Positions 41,422 to 50,013 are shown, numbered from the stretch's first letter. The stretch: 64,000 bases of DNA from Fictibacillus macauensis ZFHKF-1 (GCF_000269865.1 NZ_AKKV01000036.1:62001-126000), one strand, 5' to 3'. Notes: generated from the letters alone by a model not told the origin. Made by a program: numbers and translations.

Positions 41422-41811
41422 ATGCCACATTTTATTATAGAATATACAGATAATATTGCTGACGAAGGCAATTTTCCTGCCTTACTTCAAAAAATTAATG
41501 CGGTTCTTGTCGCCCGCAACGATTTATTCCCTGTTGGCGGCATTCGCTCACGCGCCATTCCCTTGCATCATTATTGTATCGCAGACGGTACAAATGAACG
41601 TGATGCCTTCGTTCACGCGCATTTAAAAATAGGTGCTGGTCGCAGTGAACAAGACAAACAAGCTGTCTGTACACGACTTTTCACGGTGATGAAAGAACAC
41701 TTTGCCCCACTCTACGAAACGCGGGGCTTTGCTCTTTCTATGGAGCTAAGCGAATTTAGTGAAAGCGGCACGTATAAACATAACAACCTTCATGCGCGTT
41801 ATAAAGCGTAA
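41422..41811 (+). CDS. hpaF: 5-carboxymethyl-2-hydroxymuconate delta-isomerase
   Basis: A 129-residue protein of the tautomerase superfamily. The start MPHFIIEYTDNI has the N-terminal Pro (Pro2 after Met removal) that acts as general base, and the length matches CHMI. FAPLYETRGFALSMELSEF (about residues 91-109) is conserved. It isomerises 5-carboxymethyl-2-hydroxymuconate to its 2-oxo form between the HpaE and HpaG steps. ATG 41422 follows AAAGGAAGAG. It is the last gene of the operon, before a strong terminator. Confidence 0.93.
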   Translation: MPHFIIEYTDNIADEGNFPALLQKINAVLVARNDLFPVGGIRSRAIPLHHYCIADGTNERDAFVHAHLKIGAGRSEQDKQAVCTRLFTVMKEHFAPLYETRGFALSMELSEFSESGTYKHNNLHARYKA

Positions 41812-41813
41812 GG

Positions 41814-41849
41814 AAAAAAGCGATCTCTCTTTTCGAGATCGCTTTTTTA
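41814..41849 (+). terminator. terminator of the hpa operon
   Basis: Stem AAAAAAGCGATCTC (41814-41827) with GAGATCGCTTTTTT (41835-41848). Confidence 0.93.
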
Positions 41850-41938
41850 ACGTTAGGCAGGAAATTGACAGTTAAATAAAAACTATAAAAAGATATTTAG
41901 GCTATATACATTTCATGTTATCTCAAGGAGTTGATCAC

Positions 41939-42073
41939 ATGAAAACCAATATTGAATTTGCTAAGGAAATTAGCGTATACGTTAAATTCCGATTTTCTAA
42001 CCCATCTGGGCATCGCTATTACTCTCAAAAGAAACTAGAGGGGCTGATAAGTTCATCTTATCAGCCCCTATGA
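41939..42073 (+). CDS. 44-residue ORF of unknown function
   Basis: ATG 41939 lies eight bases after AAGGAG and opens 44 codons, MKTNIEFAKEISVYVKFRFS followed by NPSGHRYYSQKKLEG and a short tail. A TTGACA box is at 41866. The last ten codons lie inside a perfect 12-bp hairpin (42040-42068), so the tail is dictated by the hairpin and the ORF may be the head of a gene lost by deletion. Basic, without a membrane segment. No family recognised. Confidence 0.45.
   Translation: MKTNIEFAKEISVYVKFRFSNPSGHRYYSQKKLEGLISSSYQPL
42040..42068 (+). other. perfect 12-bp hairpin
   Basis: GGGGCTGATAAG (42040-42051), loop TTCAT, then CTTATCAGCCCC (42057-42068). No T run follows, so it is not an ordinary terminator. 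It covers the 3' end of the 44-codon ORF. Confidence 0.7.
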
Positions 42074-42135
42074 ATGGATTTGAAACTATTAAAAATAAAA
42101 ATTACGATTAATAATCCTTATTAGAAAGAAAATCG

Positions 42136-42330
42136 TCAAGATCGCATTGAGAAAAAAAGAATGGATGTGACTAACTTAGCCGTTCGATTATGTTTATACA
42201 TTCTAAAGTAATAGATTGAAAGCATTGCAAAATAGAATGCCGTAAAAGTCAGTAGTATTAAGAATAAGGGTAAATCCGTTAGTATAGATTCAATTGTTTT
42301 CACGAATGCGTCCAGTTTGATCTCCTCCAC
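42136..42330 (-). CDS. possible small membrane protein
   Basis: A 64-codon frame with one long hydrophobic stretch (LTDLPLFLILLTFTAFYFAM, about residues 18-37) and a basic tail. GTG 42330 overlaps the only GGAGGAG site; a CTG seven codons in-frame later is better spaced, so the start is unclear. It could be a real short membrane protein of about 59 residues. No family known, no operon. Confidence 0.35.
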   Translation of the reverse strand: MEEIKLDAFVKTIESILTDLPLFLILLTFTAFYFAMLSIYYFRMYKHNRTAKLVTSILFFSMRS

Positions 42331-42487
42331 ATTTGCTACAAAGAACTATACCTGTTTTTTGAGATCGATAAACAACGATTCAACATCACTGTTAGCACTC
42401 CATACACTACAACGAGCTTTATAGTTGCGGCCGCAACTCCAAGCCCCAGTAATGGTACCAGCTAATCATGCGCATAGCCAAACCACA

Positions 42488-42527
42488 AAAGCAGTCGCCA
42501 TTTTTTTAAAAAAATGGCGACTGCTTT
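42488..42527. terminator. long hairpin terminator downstream of the NlpC/P60 gene
   Basis: AAAGCAGTCGCC with seven T (42488-42507) mirrors seven A with GGCGACTGCTTT (42508-42527), a 20-bp perfect palindrome that can end the minus-strand NlpC/P60 transcript. Confidence 0.7.
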
Positions 42528-42561
42528 ATGTTTATTATGTGTACAGGGCGGGTATTGGTTA

Positions 42562-43008
42562 TTACATGCGTTTTCCTTTTAGAAAACGAGGCCCCCAATA
42601 ACTATTTGTTAACGAGTCAACGCGTACGCCGTTAGATGCGGCGTGAACGAACTTTTTACCTCCAAGATAAATACCAACATGTGAAGCGCCACGCTTATAT
42701 GTATGGAAGAAGACCATGTCGCCCTTTTTTAAGTTCGATTTTGATACGCTTGATCCTCTATTGTATAAATCTCCTGTCGTACGAGGTACCCATTTTCCAG
42801 CCTTTTTGAAAGAATAGCCAACAAATCCGGAGCAATCAAACCCACTTGGTGATGTGCCACCCCATTTATATTTTACGCCAATATAGCGTTTCCCGATGTC
42901 TGCTGCTTTTTCTCGATATGTATACTTTGCATCTACAGAATGTCCGCCTACTAACCCAGTGACTGCCAAACTCATTGTAAGCATTGAAGCAATTAGTCCT
43001 TTTTTCAT
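42562..43008 (-). CDS. secreted NlpC/P60 endopeptidase
   Basis: A 148-residue protein: signal peptide (to about residue 26, GGHSVDA) followed directly by an NlpC/P60 (C40) domain. The catalytic Cys lies in GFDCSGFV (about residue 58), the His in ASHVGIYLG (about 110) and the third residue in FVHAASNGV (about 122). Such enzymes cut the D-Glu to diaminopimelate bond of cell-wall peptides. It has no SH3 or LysM wall-binding domain, which many relatives carry. ATG 43008 follows GGAGGGG. Monocistronic. Confidence 0.93.
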   Translation of the reverse strand: MKKGLIASMLTMSLAVTGLVGGHSVDAKYTYREKAADIGKRYIGVKYKWGGTSPSGFDCSGFVGYSFKKAGKWVPRTTGDLYNRGSSVSKSNLKKGDMVFFHTYKRGASHVGIYLGGKKFVHAASNGVRVDSLTNSYWGPRFLKGKRM

Positions 43009-43362
43009 CGTTTCAAAACCCCTCCGTTTTTTGGTCAGACACTTTGTTCGTTCAACGTGCCTGCTTTCTTGTAATCTACTAGTTATAATTTAACAGAAAA
43101 AGGCATAAAAAGTTATTACAGGAAACTTACTTTACATATCATCTATGTTACAAATATGACATAAAAATCCAAAAATAATGAAACTAGTTGCTATTACGAG
43201 GGATTTCGCTGTTACATTTGTCGGGTACATGCTCATAGAAAAGGTGAATTCGACAAAATTCTAGGTCTCTTTTCACCTTTTTTCTACTATTCTTTTCCTG
43301 AAAATATCAATATAATAGTAATGGTTTACAAAAGAGTTACGAATAAAGAAAGTAGGATTGTT
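43009..43362. promoter_or_regulatory. intergenic region with divergent promoters
   Basis: About 350 bases between the NlpC/P60 gene (minus) and the metallo-hydrolase gene (plus). It holds a TATAAT at 43311-43316 for the plus gene and a hairpin, AAAAGGTGAA (43239-43248) with TTCACCTTTT (43272-43281) plus T run, that looks like a terminator or attenuator. Nothing coding is seen. Confidence 0.45.
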
Positions 43363-44223
43363 ATGTTAAAAGCATTATCACCACGCGTGTATTATATGGA
43401 ACATGTACAGGAGACGGATCGTCCTGCGCTCGGACTCATTGTTGGAGAGAATTATAGTATAGCGGTAGATGCTGGTAATTCACCTGCTCATGCCTCTCTT
43501 TTTTTAGAACAAGCAACAGCGCTTACACAATCACCGATTGAATTTGTGGTAATTACACACTGGCACTGGGATCATGTGTTTGGCATTCGTACAATGAATT
43601 GCCATAGCATTAGCCATTTTGAAACGAAGGAAAAAATTGCAATCATGACAACGCAAGACTGGGACGATGCCTCATTAGATGAACGTGTTGTTACAGGAGA
43701 GGAAATTTCCTTTTGTAGTGAAATGATTAAGAAAGAAATGCCTGTTCGAGATGATTTAATACTTAAAGTACCGGATATTACATTTACTCAAACAATGACG
43801 CTTGATTTAGGTGGCATTACCGCTGTCATTGACCATGTAGGTGGTGTGCATGCCCCTGATTCTTCCATTGTTTATGTACCACAAGAACACATCGTATTTG
43901 TAGGAGATTGTCTGTATCAAGATTTCTATTCTGGGGAATGGAGCTATGATTTGCAAGCGTTTCAGGTGCTTGTTGACAAGCTATTACGCTATGAAGCTCG
44001 CTGGTACGTTCTCGGACATCAGCATCCAAAAACGAAAGAAGATTTTACCGCTTTTGTGCAAGAAATCTTAACCATCGGTGAGCTTGTTGGACAGGCGGAA
44101 TCACTTCATGATGTGCAAGCGGTGTATGAGCAGGCGTACGGGCATGAACCAAGTGAGGATGAGCGCGAATGGATGCGGAATTTTATTGCCGGTAATCATA
44201 AAAAACGGAACGCTCAAGCATGA
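43363..44223 (+). CDS. metallo-beta-lactamase-fold hydrolase
   Basis: A 286-residue metallo-beta-lactamase-fold protein. The signature THWHWDHVFG (about residue 67) gives the first metal site; HVGGVHAPDSS (about 164), FVGDCLYQDF (about 183) and LGHQHPK (about 228) complete the set of ligands. This family includes esterases, lactonases and thiol-acting hydrolases; the substrate is unknown. ATG 43321 is in frame but lies only five bases after the TATAAT, so ATG 43363 after AGTAGGA is preferred. The stop overlaps the next gene, for a small membrane protein, by four bases (ATGA). Confidence 0.87.
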   Translation: MLKALSPRVYYMEHVQETDRPALGLIVGENYSIAVDAGNSPAHASLFLEQATALTQSPIEFVVITHWHWDHVFGIRTMNCHSISHFETKEKIAIMTTQDWDDASLDERVVTGEEISFCSEMIKKEMPVRDDLILKVPDITFTQTMTLDLGGITAVIDHVGGVHAPDSSIVYVPQEHIVFVGDCLYQDFYSGEWSYDLQAFQVLVDKLLRYEARWYVLGHQHPKTKEDFTAFVQEILTIGELVGQAESLHDVQAVYEQAYGHEPSEDEREWMRNFIAGNHKKRNAQA

Positions 44224-44564
44224 AAAACTTAGGAAAACTATTCGGACTAGGACTCATTGTTGTAGCGATATACATGACATTTTTCACTACGTTTTCAGTA
44301 GAGCTTACAGACTATATAACGCTCATTCAAATCGTTATTGTACTAGGCGGATGGCTGTTAGGATACTTTCGCTTGGTTAATAAAGATAAGCTTAAAACGA
44401 TTTTCATCATGGAGTTTTATGTATATTTAACCGTACTTTTCTTTGTAAAGGACGCGTCAATTTTCTTTACGGTTATGTACATTATTTGTACGATTTTTAT
44501 AGTGTTTTTTATCGGTATAACGTTGATTACCTCTAGAGGAAGTCAAGAGTATAGCAAACGATAA
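44220..44564 (+). CDS. small four-helix membrane protein of unknown function
   Basis: A 114-residue hydrophobic protein with about four helices (near residues 6-26, 30-50, 58-77 and 80-103). It begins inside the stop of the metallo-hydrolase gene (ATGA), so the two are translated together. No motif is recognised. The C-terminus is polar (SRGSQEYSKR) and probably cytoplasmic. Role unknown. Confidence 0.68.
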   Translation: MKNLGKLFGLGLIVVAIYMTFFTTFSVELTDYITLIQIVIVLGGWLLGYFRLVNKDKLKTIFIMEFYVYLTVLFFVKDASIFFTVMYIICTIFIVFFIGITLITSRGSQEYSKR

Positions 44565-44614
44565 CATAAAAGTAAAATAGTGGTATAGTTGACCGATAAG
44601 GGGGCATCTTGATA

Positions 44615-45658
44615 GTGAAAAAATACATGCCGATTGCACTCGGTGCTTTGATTATTATTATCATAAGTGTCGCTACAGCTGTTTATTTTGGTAAGAAATC
44701 AACGGCAGAATCACCGGAAAGACCATTAAAAATTATCGATCATGATTATAAGGTAAAAGTAACCTTGCCAATTGGCAATACGTTTGCGTATGCAGGATCT
44801 GCTGATTACCTCTATTTCAATGCTGCGATTGACAGCGAGTTGCCTAATAAAATTGTTCAATATAATTGAAAAACGAAGAAAATAAAAGAACTATTCACCT
44901 CAAAAAACGACGCCCCATATGTGGGTAGCAGCTTGCAATCAAATCGTGATTGGGTTATTTGGCAAGACGGCGCCGATCAAGGCGGAACAATGGGGATTTA
45001 TGCATATAACGTACATACAGGCGAAACACACGAAGTAGATCCGCCACGTCACTCGCTTGAAGGTTTAGGTCGTATTGTACTAGCAGAGAATTATGTAGTG
45101 TGGACTGATCCTGGGGAACAGAAGAGTAAAGAGGTGATGTATACCTACCATTTGCCTAGCAAAAAGAAAGAGACGTTAGCAAGAGGGGATGTATACGTTT
45201 TGTCTGAACGAAATGGAAAGGTTTTGTACAGAACAAAACATCACCTCATTTTATATGATCCACAACGCCATTCGAAAAAGAGATGGAACGTACCGAAAGA
45301 AGCAGCCGAAATCTTTTTACTGAATGAACATCAAGTGTTATTTACGACGGAGACGAAGGCTAATACGGCGCTATTATGGTTGTATGATCTTACAACAAAA
45401 GCAAAGACAAAGTTTCCGATTATGGTTTCAACCAAGGAGTTAATGATTGATGGTGATGATCAAGTTAGTATTTTAGATGACGACGCGCCCATTTTACATC
45501 GCTTTAAGATTACGAGTCATATGAAGCTTCAGCATAAAAAAATGAAAAGCGATGGAGAAGAGATTCTTCAACAAAACAATCTATTTTTGCAATTAAAAGT
45601 TGATTCGAAATTCAAAGAACAGCAGTTAATCGTATCGAAAAAAGACTACGTAAAATAG
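44615..45658 (+). pseudogene. beta-propeller-like membrane-anchored protein, interrupted by one TGA
   Basis: A single reading frame of about 347 codons contains one stop, TGA at 44867-44869, after KIVQYN; the frame continues at once with KTKKIKELF and VGSSLQSNRDWVIW to 45658. The two downstream paralogues read IQYNRETKNY and LEYNRQTHKL at this point, so the stop stands where Arg is expected and one CGA-to-TGA change explains it. N-terminal anchor at about residues 6-25, then blocks with W..W and YAYN.HTGE that resemble six-bladed TolB-like propellers. GTG 44615 or TTG 44609 may start it. Read as a recent nonsense mutation; readthrough or a sequencing error are alternatives. Confidence 0.85.
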
Positions 45659-45687
45659 AAGAAACGGCAAAGAGGGATTCGATTGTG

Positions 45688-46716
45688 ATGAAGCTAAAAA
45701 ATCTTGGCATACTTTTAGTAGGTATTATATTAATTACCTTTGGTAGCTTTAAAGCTTGGGAGTGGTTTGCAGGGACAAAAGAGCCTGCAACCACAACGTT
45801 ACTCGTTGACCAAGAACAGCGAACAAAGGTAAAGCTTCCCTATGGAGGCATCCATTCGTATACTGGAAACAGTCGTTATTTGTTTTTTAGCGCAAATGAT
45901 ACAAATAAGGTGAGTAAACCAAATAAAGTAATTCAATACAACCGTGAAACAAAAAATTACGCATGTATTTATACGTCTGATCGTAAAGAAGCAAACGTTC
46001 AAAATGTAAGCGCTAATAAAGAGTGGGTTGTGTGGGAAGAAGGCCAAGATCAAAAGCCTAATGCAATCTATGTAAAAGGCATTAAAACAAAGACGATTAC
46101 CCCCATCCGTCCGGACACAAAGGATGTTACGTACCATCACTTAGCTTTAGGAAGAAATCACATTGCATGGATTGCCTCTAATCAAGTAAGTAAGGAACAA
46201 TCATTGTACGTCTACGATTTAATTAATCAAACACAAAAGAAAATAGCGACACTGTCCACAACAGAGCCACCATTAGTATCTGTTCGAAACGATCAGCTTT
46301 TATATGTGAATGAAGAGCGCTTTAACATGTATTCATTCTTTTCGGAACAAACGAAAACGTATCCATGTCCAAAAAAACACATGCAGCGTGTGAAACTGCT
46401 CGGTAAAGATAAGATTGTCTTGTTAGAAAAAGTAGGTCAAGGCATTCTCGATAATCGCGCCTTTCTATATAATTATAAAAAGAAGCAGATCATTGCTTTT
46501 CCAAAAGAAGCGACAGGAATTGATGGGATGGAAGTAGATCAGCATAATGTCTTTCTACATAAAGAAGATGATCGGCAAGATACGCTCTATAAAGTGTTGA
46601 AAAATAAAGTGAAAAAGGTTGGGAAAAGGGATAGCTGTTATTTAAAAGCGGTAAATGGTCTTTATTTCTATTATGGCTCTGATCCATTAATTGTTTCCAA
46701 TCAACGCCCACATTAA
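45688..46716 (+). CDS. membrane-anchored beta-propeller-like protein, paralogue 2
   Basis: A 342-residue protein with one N-terminal membrane anchor (about residues 5-22, LGILLVGIILITFGSF) and a large outer part. Repeating blocks, such as NKEWVVWEEGQDQKPNAIYV, LGRNHIAWIASNQ and LLYVNEERFNMYSF, have the four-strand spacing of TolB/WD-like propellers. It is paralogous to the genes before and after it along its length. A GTG directly before ATG 45688 is equally placed to AGAGGG. Substrate or partner unknown; propellers of this type usually bind peptides, sugars or proteins outside the cell. Confidence 0.75.
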   Translation: MKLKNLGILLVGIILITFGSFKAWEWFAGTKEPATTTLLVDQEQRTKVKLPYGGIHSYTGNSRYLFFSANDTNKVSKPNKVIQYNRETKNYACIYTSDRKEANVQNVSANKEWVVWEEGQDQKPNAIYVKGIKTKTITPIRPDTKDVTYHHLALGRNHIAWIASNQVSKEQSLYVYDLINQTQKKIATLSTTEPPLVSVRNDQLLYVNEERFNMYSFFSEQTKTYPCPKKHMQRVKLLGKDKIVLLEKVGQGILDNRAFLYNYKKKQIIAFPKEATGIDGMEVDQHNVFLHKEDDRQDTLYKVLKNKVKKVGKRDSCYLKAVNGLYFYYGSDPLIVSNQRPH

Positions 46717-46810
46717 AAATCTATCCATCGTCATGTATTCCTTATGTTGGGATTGTTGTAAAATAATAAAAGAATACAAGAGGTAGTAACAGTAAAAAAG
46801 GAGATTGGAC

Positions 46811-47848
46811 ATGAAACGAATAATGATGGTAGCTACAGCTCTAACACTCGCTACAGTACTAACTAGCCAAACAGTCGATGCCGAAGAAACGAAGCGAAAA
46901 GCGCATAGCCTTTCTCAACTGATCGATCAAGACTATGGTAAAAAAATAAATATAAAAGAAAAATCCTTTTATGAGTTTGATAGTACTAAAAAAGGGGTTT
47001 ATTTTACGAACAATGAAGACGCTAAAGATCGGCTACTAGAGTATAATCGGCAAACGCATAAGCTGCGTACGATTTATACAACGAAAGTAAAAGACGACTC
47101 CCTGATTAAAGATGTATCGGCCAATGAGAAATGGGTAACGTGGGTTGATACAGGGGATGAAGTAGAAGAAACGTCTGTTATTTATGCGATGAATACAGCT
47201 ACGCATCAAGTGAAATTGCTCACGCCAAAAGCTCAAAGAAAGAATTATAAGCATGACCTCGTCTTGTCCGGTCATTATATTGCGTACCAAACGTATAATC
47301 AACATGCCCATCAATTTGAAGTCATTCTTCAAGATCTGATTTCGCAGAAACGGAAAGTCATTATGGCTTCAAAGGATTACCGCAGTCAGCTTCGTGTTCA
47401 AGATGGTAAGCTCATTTTAAATGTAATCTCGCGTCATCATAGTAAGATTCATGTGTATTCTATAAACAATCATCAGCTTAAAACGTATAGGCTTCCCAAT
47501 GTGCGTGTGCATGAAGCAACGATGGTCGGTAAAAAGCTTCTATATGTAGCAACCACAACGTCTGATACTACCGAAACGCAACGCGTCATGTTGTACAATC
47601 CACAAAGCAAAAGTGTCGTCAAGTTTCCGAAAAAAATGAATATGATTAGTTCAATCGTTGTTGGTCCTAAGAATCAAGTGTATTTGCAAAGAAATCATGG
47701 TTTCTATACACCATTTGCTATTTCCGCTAGTGGACAGATTAGTGAGAAAACACCGTTAATGGCTGAACAATTGAAAATTCATAACCGTCTGTATGTGTAT
47801 CGAAAGGCTTCAGCTAGCGGTAGCTTAACCGTTATGACCAAACGCTAA
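46811..47848 (+). CDS. secreted beta-propeller-like protein, paralogue 3
   Basis: A 345-residue paralogue of the two preceding genes, but with a cleavable signal peptide (TSQTVDAEE, cut after about residue 23) instead of a membrane anchor, so it is probably released. Blocks NEKWVTWVDTGDEVEETSVIYA, split about residues 106-127, LSGHYIAYQTYNQHAHQF and KKLLYVATTTSDTTETQRVM follow the same propeller-like spacing. ATG 46811 follows AAGGAG; a TTG at 46805 is too close. It ends the group before a terminator. Function unknown. Confidence 0.75.
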   Translation: MKRIMMVATALTLATVLTSQTVDAEETKRKAHSLSQLIDQDYGKKINIKEKSFYEFDSTKKGVYFTNNEDAKDRLLEYNRQTHKLRTIYTTKVKDDSLIKDVSANEKWVTWVDTGDEVEETSVIYAMNTATHQVKLLTPKAQRKNYKHDLVLSGHYIAYQTYNQHAHQFEVILQDLISQKRKVIMASKDYRSQLRVQDGKLILNVISRHHSKIHVYSINNHQLKTYRLPNVRVHEATMVGKKLLYVATTTSDTTETQRVMLYNPQSKSVVKFPKKMNMISSIVVGPKNQVYLQRNHGFYTPFAISASGQISEKTPLMAEQLKIHNRLYVYRKASASGSLTVMTKR

Positions 47849-47864
47849 TGAACCATAGTGAGTT

Positions 47865-47894
47865 ACTCCTCTTTACTACAAAGAGGAGTTTTTT
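47865..47894 (+). terminator. terminator after the propeller group
   Basis: Stem ACTCCTCTTT (47865-47874) with AAAGAGGAGT (47880-47889) plus T run. Confidence 0.88.
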
Positions 47895-47939
47895 ACATAC
47901 TTCACTTGTAAAAAAAGTAGACAGAAACGGAGAACTGAC

Positions 47940-48911
47940 ATGAAAAAGAAAACGCGGCGTTTAGTCGTATTATATAGCACCTTTGTGCTAGCGATTGCTT
48001 TTATACTCTATACGGTTTATGATCAGCACCGAGTTGCTGTTGTGAAAGAGAGGATTACCTTGCCTCGGTTGCCTGCTTCCTTTCAAGATTTTCATATTTT
48101 ACAAGTAAGTGATTTGCATGGAACGTACTTTGGTAAAGAACAAAGCAGGCTTGCGCAAGCCATTAATTCGTTAGACTATGATGTGATTGTTTTTACAGGC
48201 GATATGGGGAAAAAGGAAAGTGGCACGTCTGCTATTTTTGATCTCATGAAGCATATTGAGAAAAAACGTGGGATGTATTGGGTGGACGGCCATACAAAGC
48301 CACAAGCAATGCAGCGAGTTGGTGGACTTGTGACAGGTAAGCTTACAGCTTTTGGGATTGAGCTTGAACGTCGCGGTGTGACGGTTCTCAAAGAGCCTGT
48401 TGCAATTAAACGTGGACATGACGCCATATGGTTTACGCCGCAAATGTCAGAAGGCACGTTTTCTTTATACACCCCAAAGAAAACGGCAGCGACCATTCAA
48501 CAGTTTGGGGGAGAGCAAACGTTTGACGAGGTACATACGTACTATACCCATTTAAAAAAAGCGTATAATCAACTAAAAAACAAGACAGATCTCAAAATTC
48601 TTCTAAGTCATTATCCACAAACAGCATCTCGTTTGAGCGGCAATGATCACCTTCCCTATGATTTCATTGTGGCGGGGCATCTGCACGGTGGACAGTATCG
48701 AATACCAGGCTATGGAGCACCCTATGTGCAAGCGTTGCAAGAAGGCGCTTTTCCCGTGCAATCGCATGTCAAAGGGCTACAAACGTTCAGCTCTACCTCG
48801 CAATACGTGAGTGCTGGTCTTGGCGGAAGTGGAAGCCTTCCCTTTTTGAACATTCGCTTATGGAACACACCGGAAATTAATCTCTTAACACTTTCAAAAA
48901 AGAGTGATTGA
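47940..48911 (+). CDS. metallophosphoesterase-like membrane protein with altered metal site
   Basis: A 323-residue protein with an N-terminal anchor (about residues 8-25) and a calcineurin-like domain, closest in plan to YkuE/YaeI-type enzymes. VSDLHG (about residue 58), FTGDMG (about 87), LLSHYP (about 222) and VAGHLHGGQYRIPG (about 242) give most metal ligands. The normal GNHD/E motif, however, reads VDGHTKPQ near residue 119, so the bridging Asn is missing. Relatives hydrolyse phosphoester bonds such as in UDP-diacylglucosamine or lipid-linked substrates; activity here is uncertain. ATG 47940 follows CGGAGA. Confidence 0.8.
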   Translation: MKKKTRRLVVLYSTFVLAIAFILYTVYDQHRVAVVKERITLPRLPASFQDFHILQVSDLHGTYFGKEQSRLAQAINSLDYDVIVFTGDMGKKESGTSAIFDLMKHIEKKRGMYWVDGHTKPQAMQRVGGLVTGKLTAFGIELERRGVTVLKEPVAIKRGHDAIWFTPQMSEGTFSLYTPKKTAATIQQFGGEQTFDEVHTYYTHLKKAYNQLKNKTDLKILLSHYPQTASRLSGNDHLPYDFIVAGHLHGGQYRIPGYGAPYVQALQEGAFPVQSHVKGLQTFSSTSQYVSAGLGGSGSLPFLNIRLWNTPEINLLTLSKKSD

Positions 48912-48958
48912 TATTCGTTGTAGGATTTGGTAATATCATCCTAAAAGCAGGTGCGAAA

Positions 48959-49159
48959 ATGAAAAAGAAGCGAACAAGTAACATTCTTCTTGTTCTCGGC
49001 ATGTGGATTGTTTTGGCAGGTATTGCTTGTTATTTACCAGAAACAAAAATTCCAGCATCGTTTTCAAATCTAGGTATTGGGTTTATTATTACCGGTATTC
49101 TCGTATTGCTCACCGCTACTTACTACAGAGTGCAATCACATAAAAACACAAATGCGTAA
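48959..49159 (+). CDS. small two-helix membrane protein
   Basis: A 66-residue protein with two helices (about residues 8-25 and 37-56), basic at both ends. ATG 48959 follows AGCAGGTG; the frame is open to 48908 but the extra residues have no binding site. It follows the metallophosphoesterase-like gene by 47 bases and probably shares its transcript. Family not recognised. Confidence 0.62.
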   Translation: MKKKRTSNILLVLGMWIVLAGIACYLPETKIPASFSNLGIGFIITGILVLLTATYYRVQSHKNTNA

Positions 49160-49165
49160 CACACC

Positions 49166-49196
49166 GTTCGAATGGGATGACCATTCGAATTTTTTT
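49166..49196 (+). terminator. terminator, plus strand
   Basis: Stem TTCGAATGG (49167-49175) with CCATTCGAA (49181-49189), followed by seven T. Confidence 0.9.
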
Positions 49197-49200
49197 ATGT

Positions 49201-49238
49201 AAAAAAAAGCGAACTTGAAGAGCATCAAGTTCGCTTTT
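49201..49238 (-). terminator. terminator of gbsR
   Basis: Stem AAAAGCGAACTTG (49205-49217) with CAAGTTCGCTTTT (49226-49238); on the minus strand it ends in a T run. It stands directly beside the plus-strand terminator at 49166. Confidence 0.88.
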
Positions 49239-49797
49239 ATTCTTCGATTGGTAAGTAGTCAAAGATCTCACCCGTGCGAAAGCTAGCAACGAGTCGGGTT
49301 AACCAATCATAGTATTTTTTTGATTCTTCTAGTTGTGTATAGTACGTTTGTGCGGTTTCTCGTAGGTGACTTAAAATCTCCTCATCGTTCATGATGTCCG
49401 TTAATTGTTGCTGAGCTACCGCAATCGATTCTAAGTTGATTTTTACTTCTCGATCCCATTTTTTGCAGAAGAAATCGATAAATGATTTAAAGAAGTTTTT
49501 TTCGGCGACGAACACATCTTTGCGAGAGCCTTTTAGCCACGTTTTATGCACCATCGAAATATCTTGTAGTGTGCGGACAGCCGTGCTCATACTCGGTTTG
49601 CTCATTTTCAGCTCGTCCTTCATCTCATCAAGATTCAGCGGACCACTAAAATACATCGTGCCATAAAGCTTACCTGCTGATGGGGTAACACCGTATAAGT
49701 CCATTGTTTCGGCAATAGACTGAATGACCACGTCCTTTGCGTATTCCAAAGTCTCACTCGCGCGCTGATCTTTCTCTTGATCCACTACGTCATCCAT
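49237..49797 (-). CDS. gbsR: GbsR-type choline-responsive repressor
   Basis: A 186-residue MarR-fold regulator of the GbsR group. The recognition part LNLDEMKDELKMSKPSMSTAVRTL (about residues 54-77) and the wing LKGSRKDVFVAE are intact, followed by a long helical dimer domain. In B. subtilis GbsR binds choline and then releases the gbsAB promoter. It is divergent from gbsA, as in that species, with 283 bases between. The start ATG 49797 is followed by a hydrophilic head typical of the family. This identification is strengthened by the two target genes. Confidence 0.93.
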   Translation of the reverse strand: MDDVVDQEKDQRASETLEYAKDVVIQSIAETMDLYGVTPSAGKLYGTMYFSGPLNLDEMKDELKMSKPSMSTAVRTLQDISMVHKTWLKGSRKDVFVAEKNFFKSFIDFFCKKWDREVKINLESIAVAQQQLTDIMNDEEILSHLRETAQTYYTQLEESKKYYDWLTRLVASFRTGEIFDYLPIEE

Positions 49798-49983
49798 CCT
49801 TTTTGTTAAAATTGTTTCATATTTATTTTATAAATTTAATACTACAGAATTTAAAGGCAATGTCAAATGTTCAAGAGGAACTTGTTTGTGATGGGTAGAA
49901 AAGGCCTTGTCGCTCGTACCATCCGTTAGGAACAATCCGCTACATTTTTTTACAATACATGAAAAATTCAGTTTTGTTTTTCT

Positions 49984-50013
49984 TTGACAGGGTATACATA
50001 GAAATGATAGATT
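49984..50013 (+). promoter_or_regulatory. candidate gbsAB promoter
   Basis: A perfect TTGACA at 49984-49989; the best -10 candidates 17-18 bases later are ATAGAT or TAGATT. It lies about 70 bases before gbsA, leaving room for a GbsR roadblock site downstream. Confidence 0.45.
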
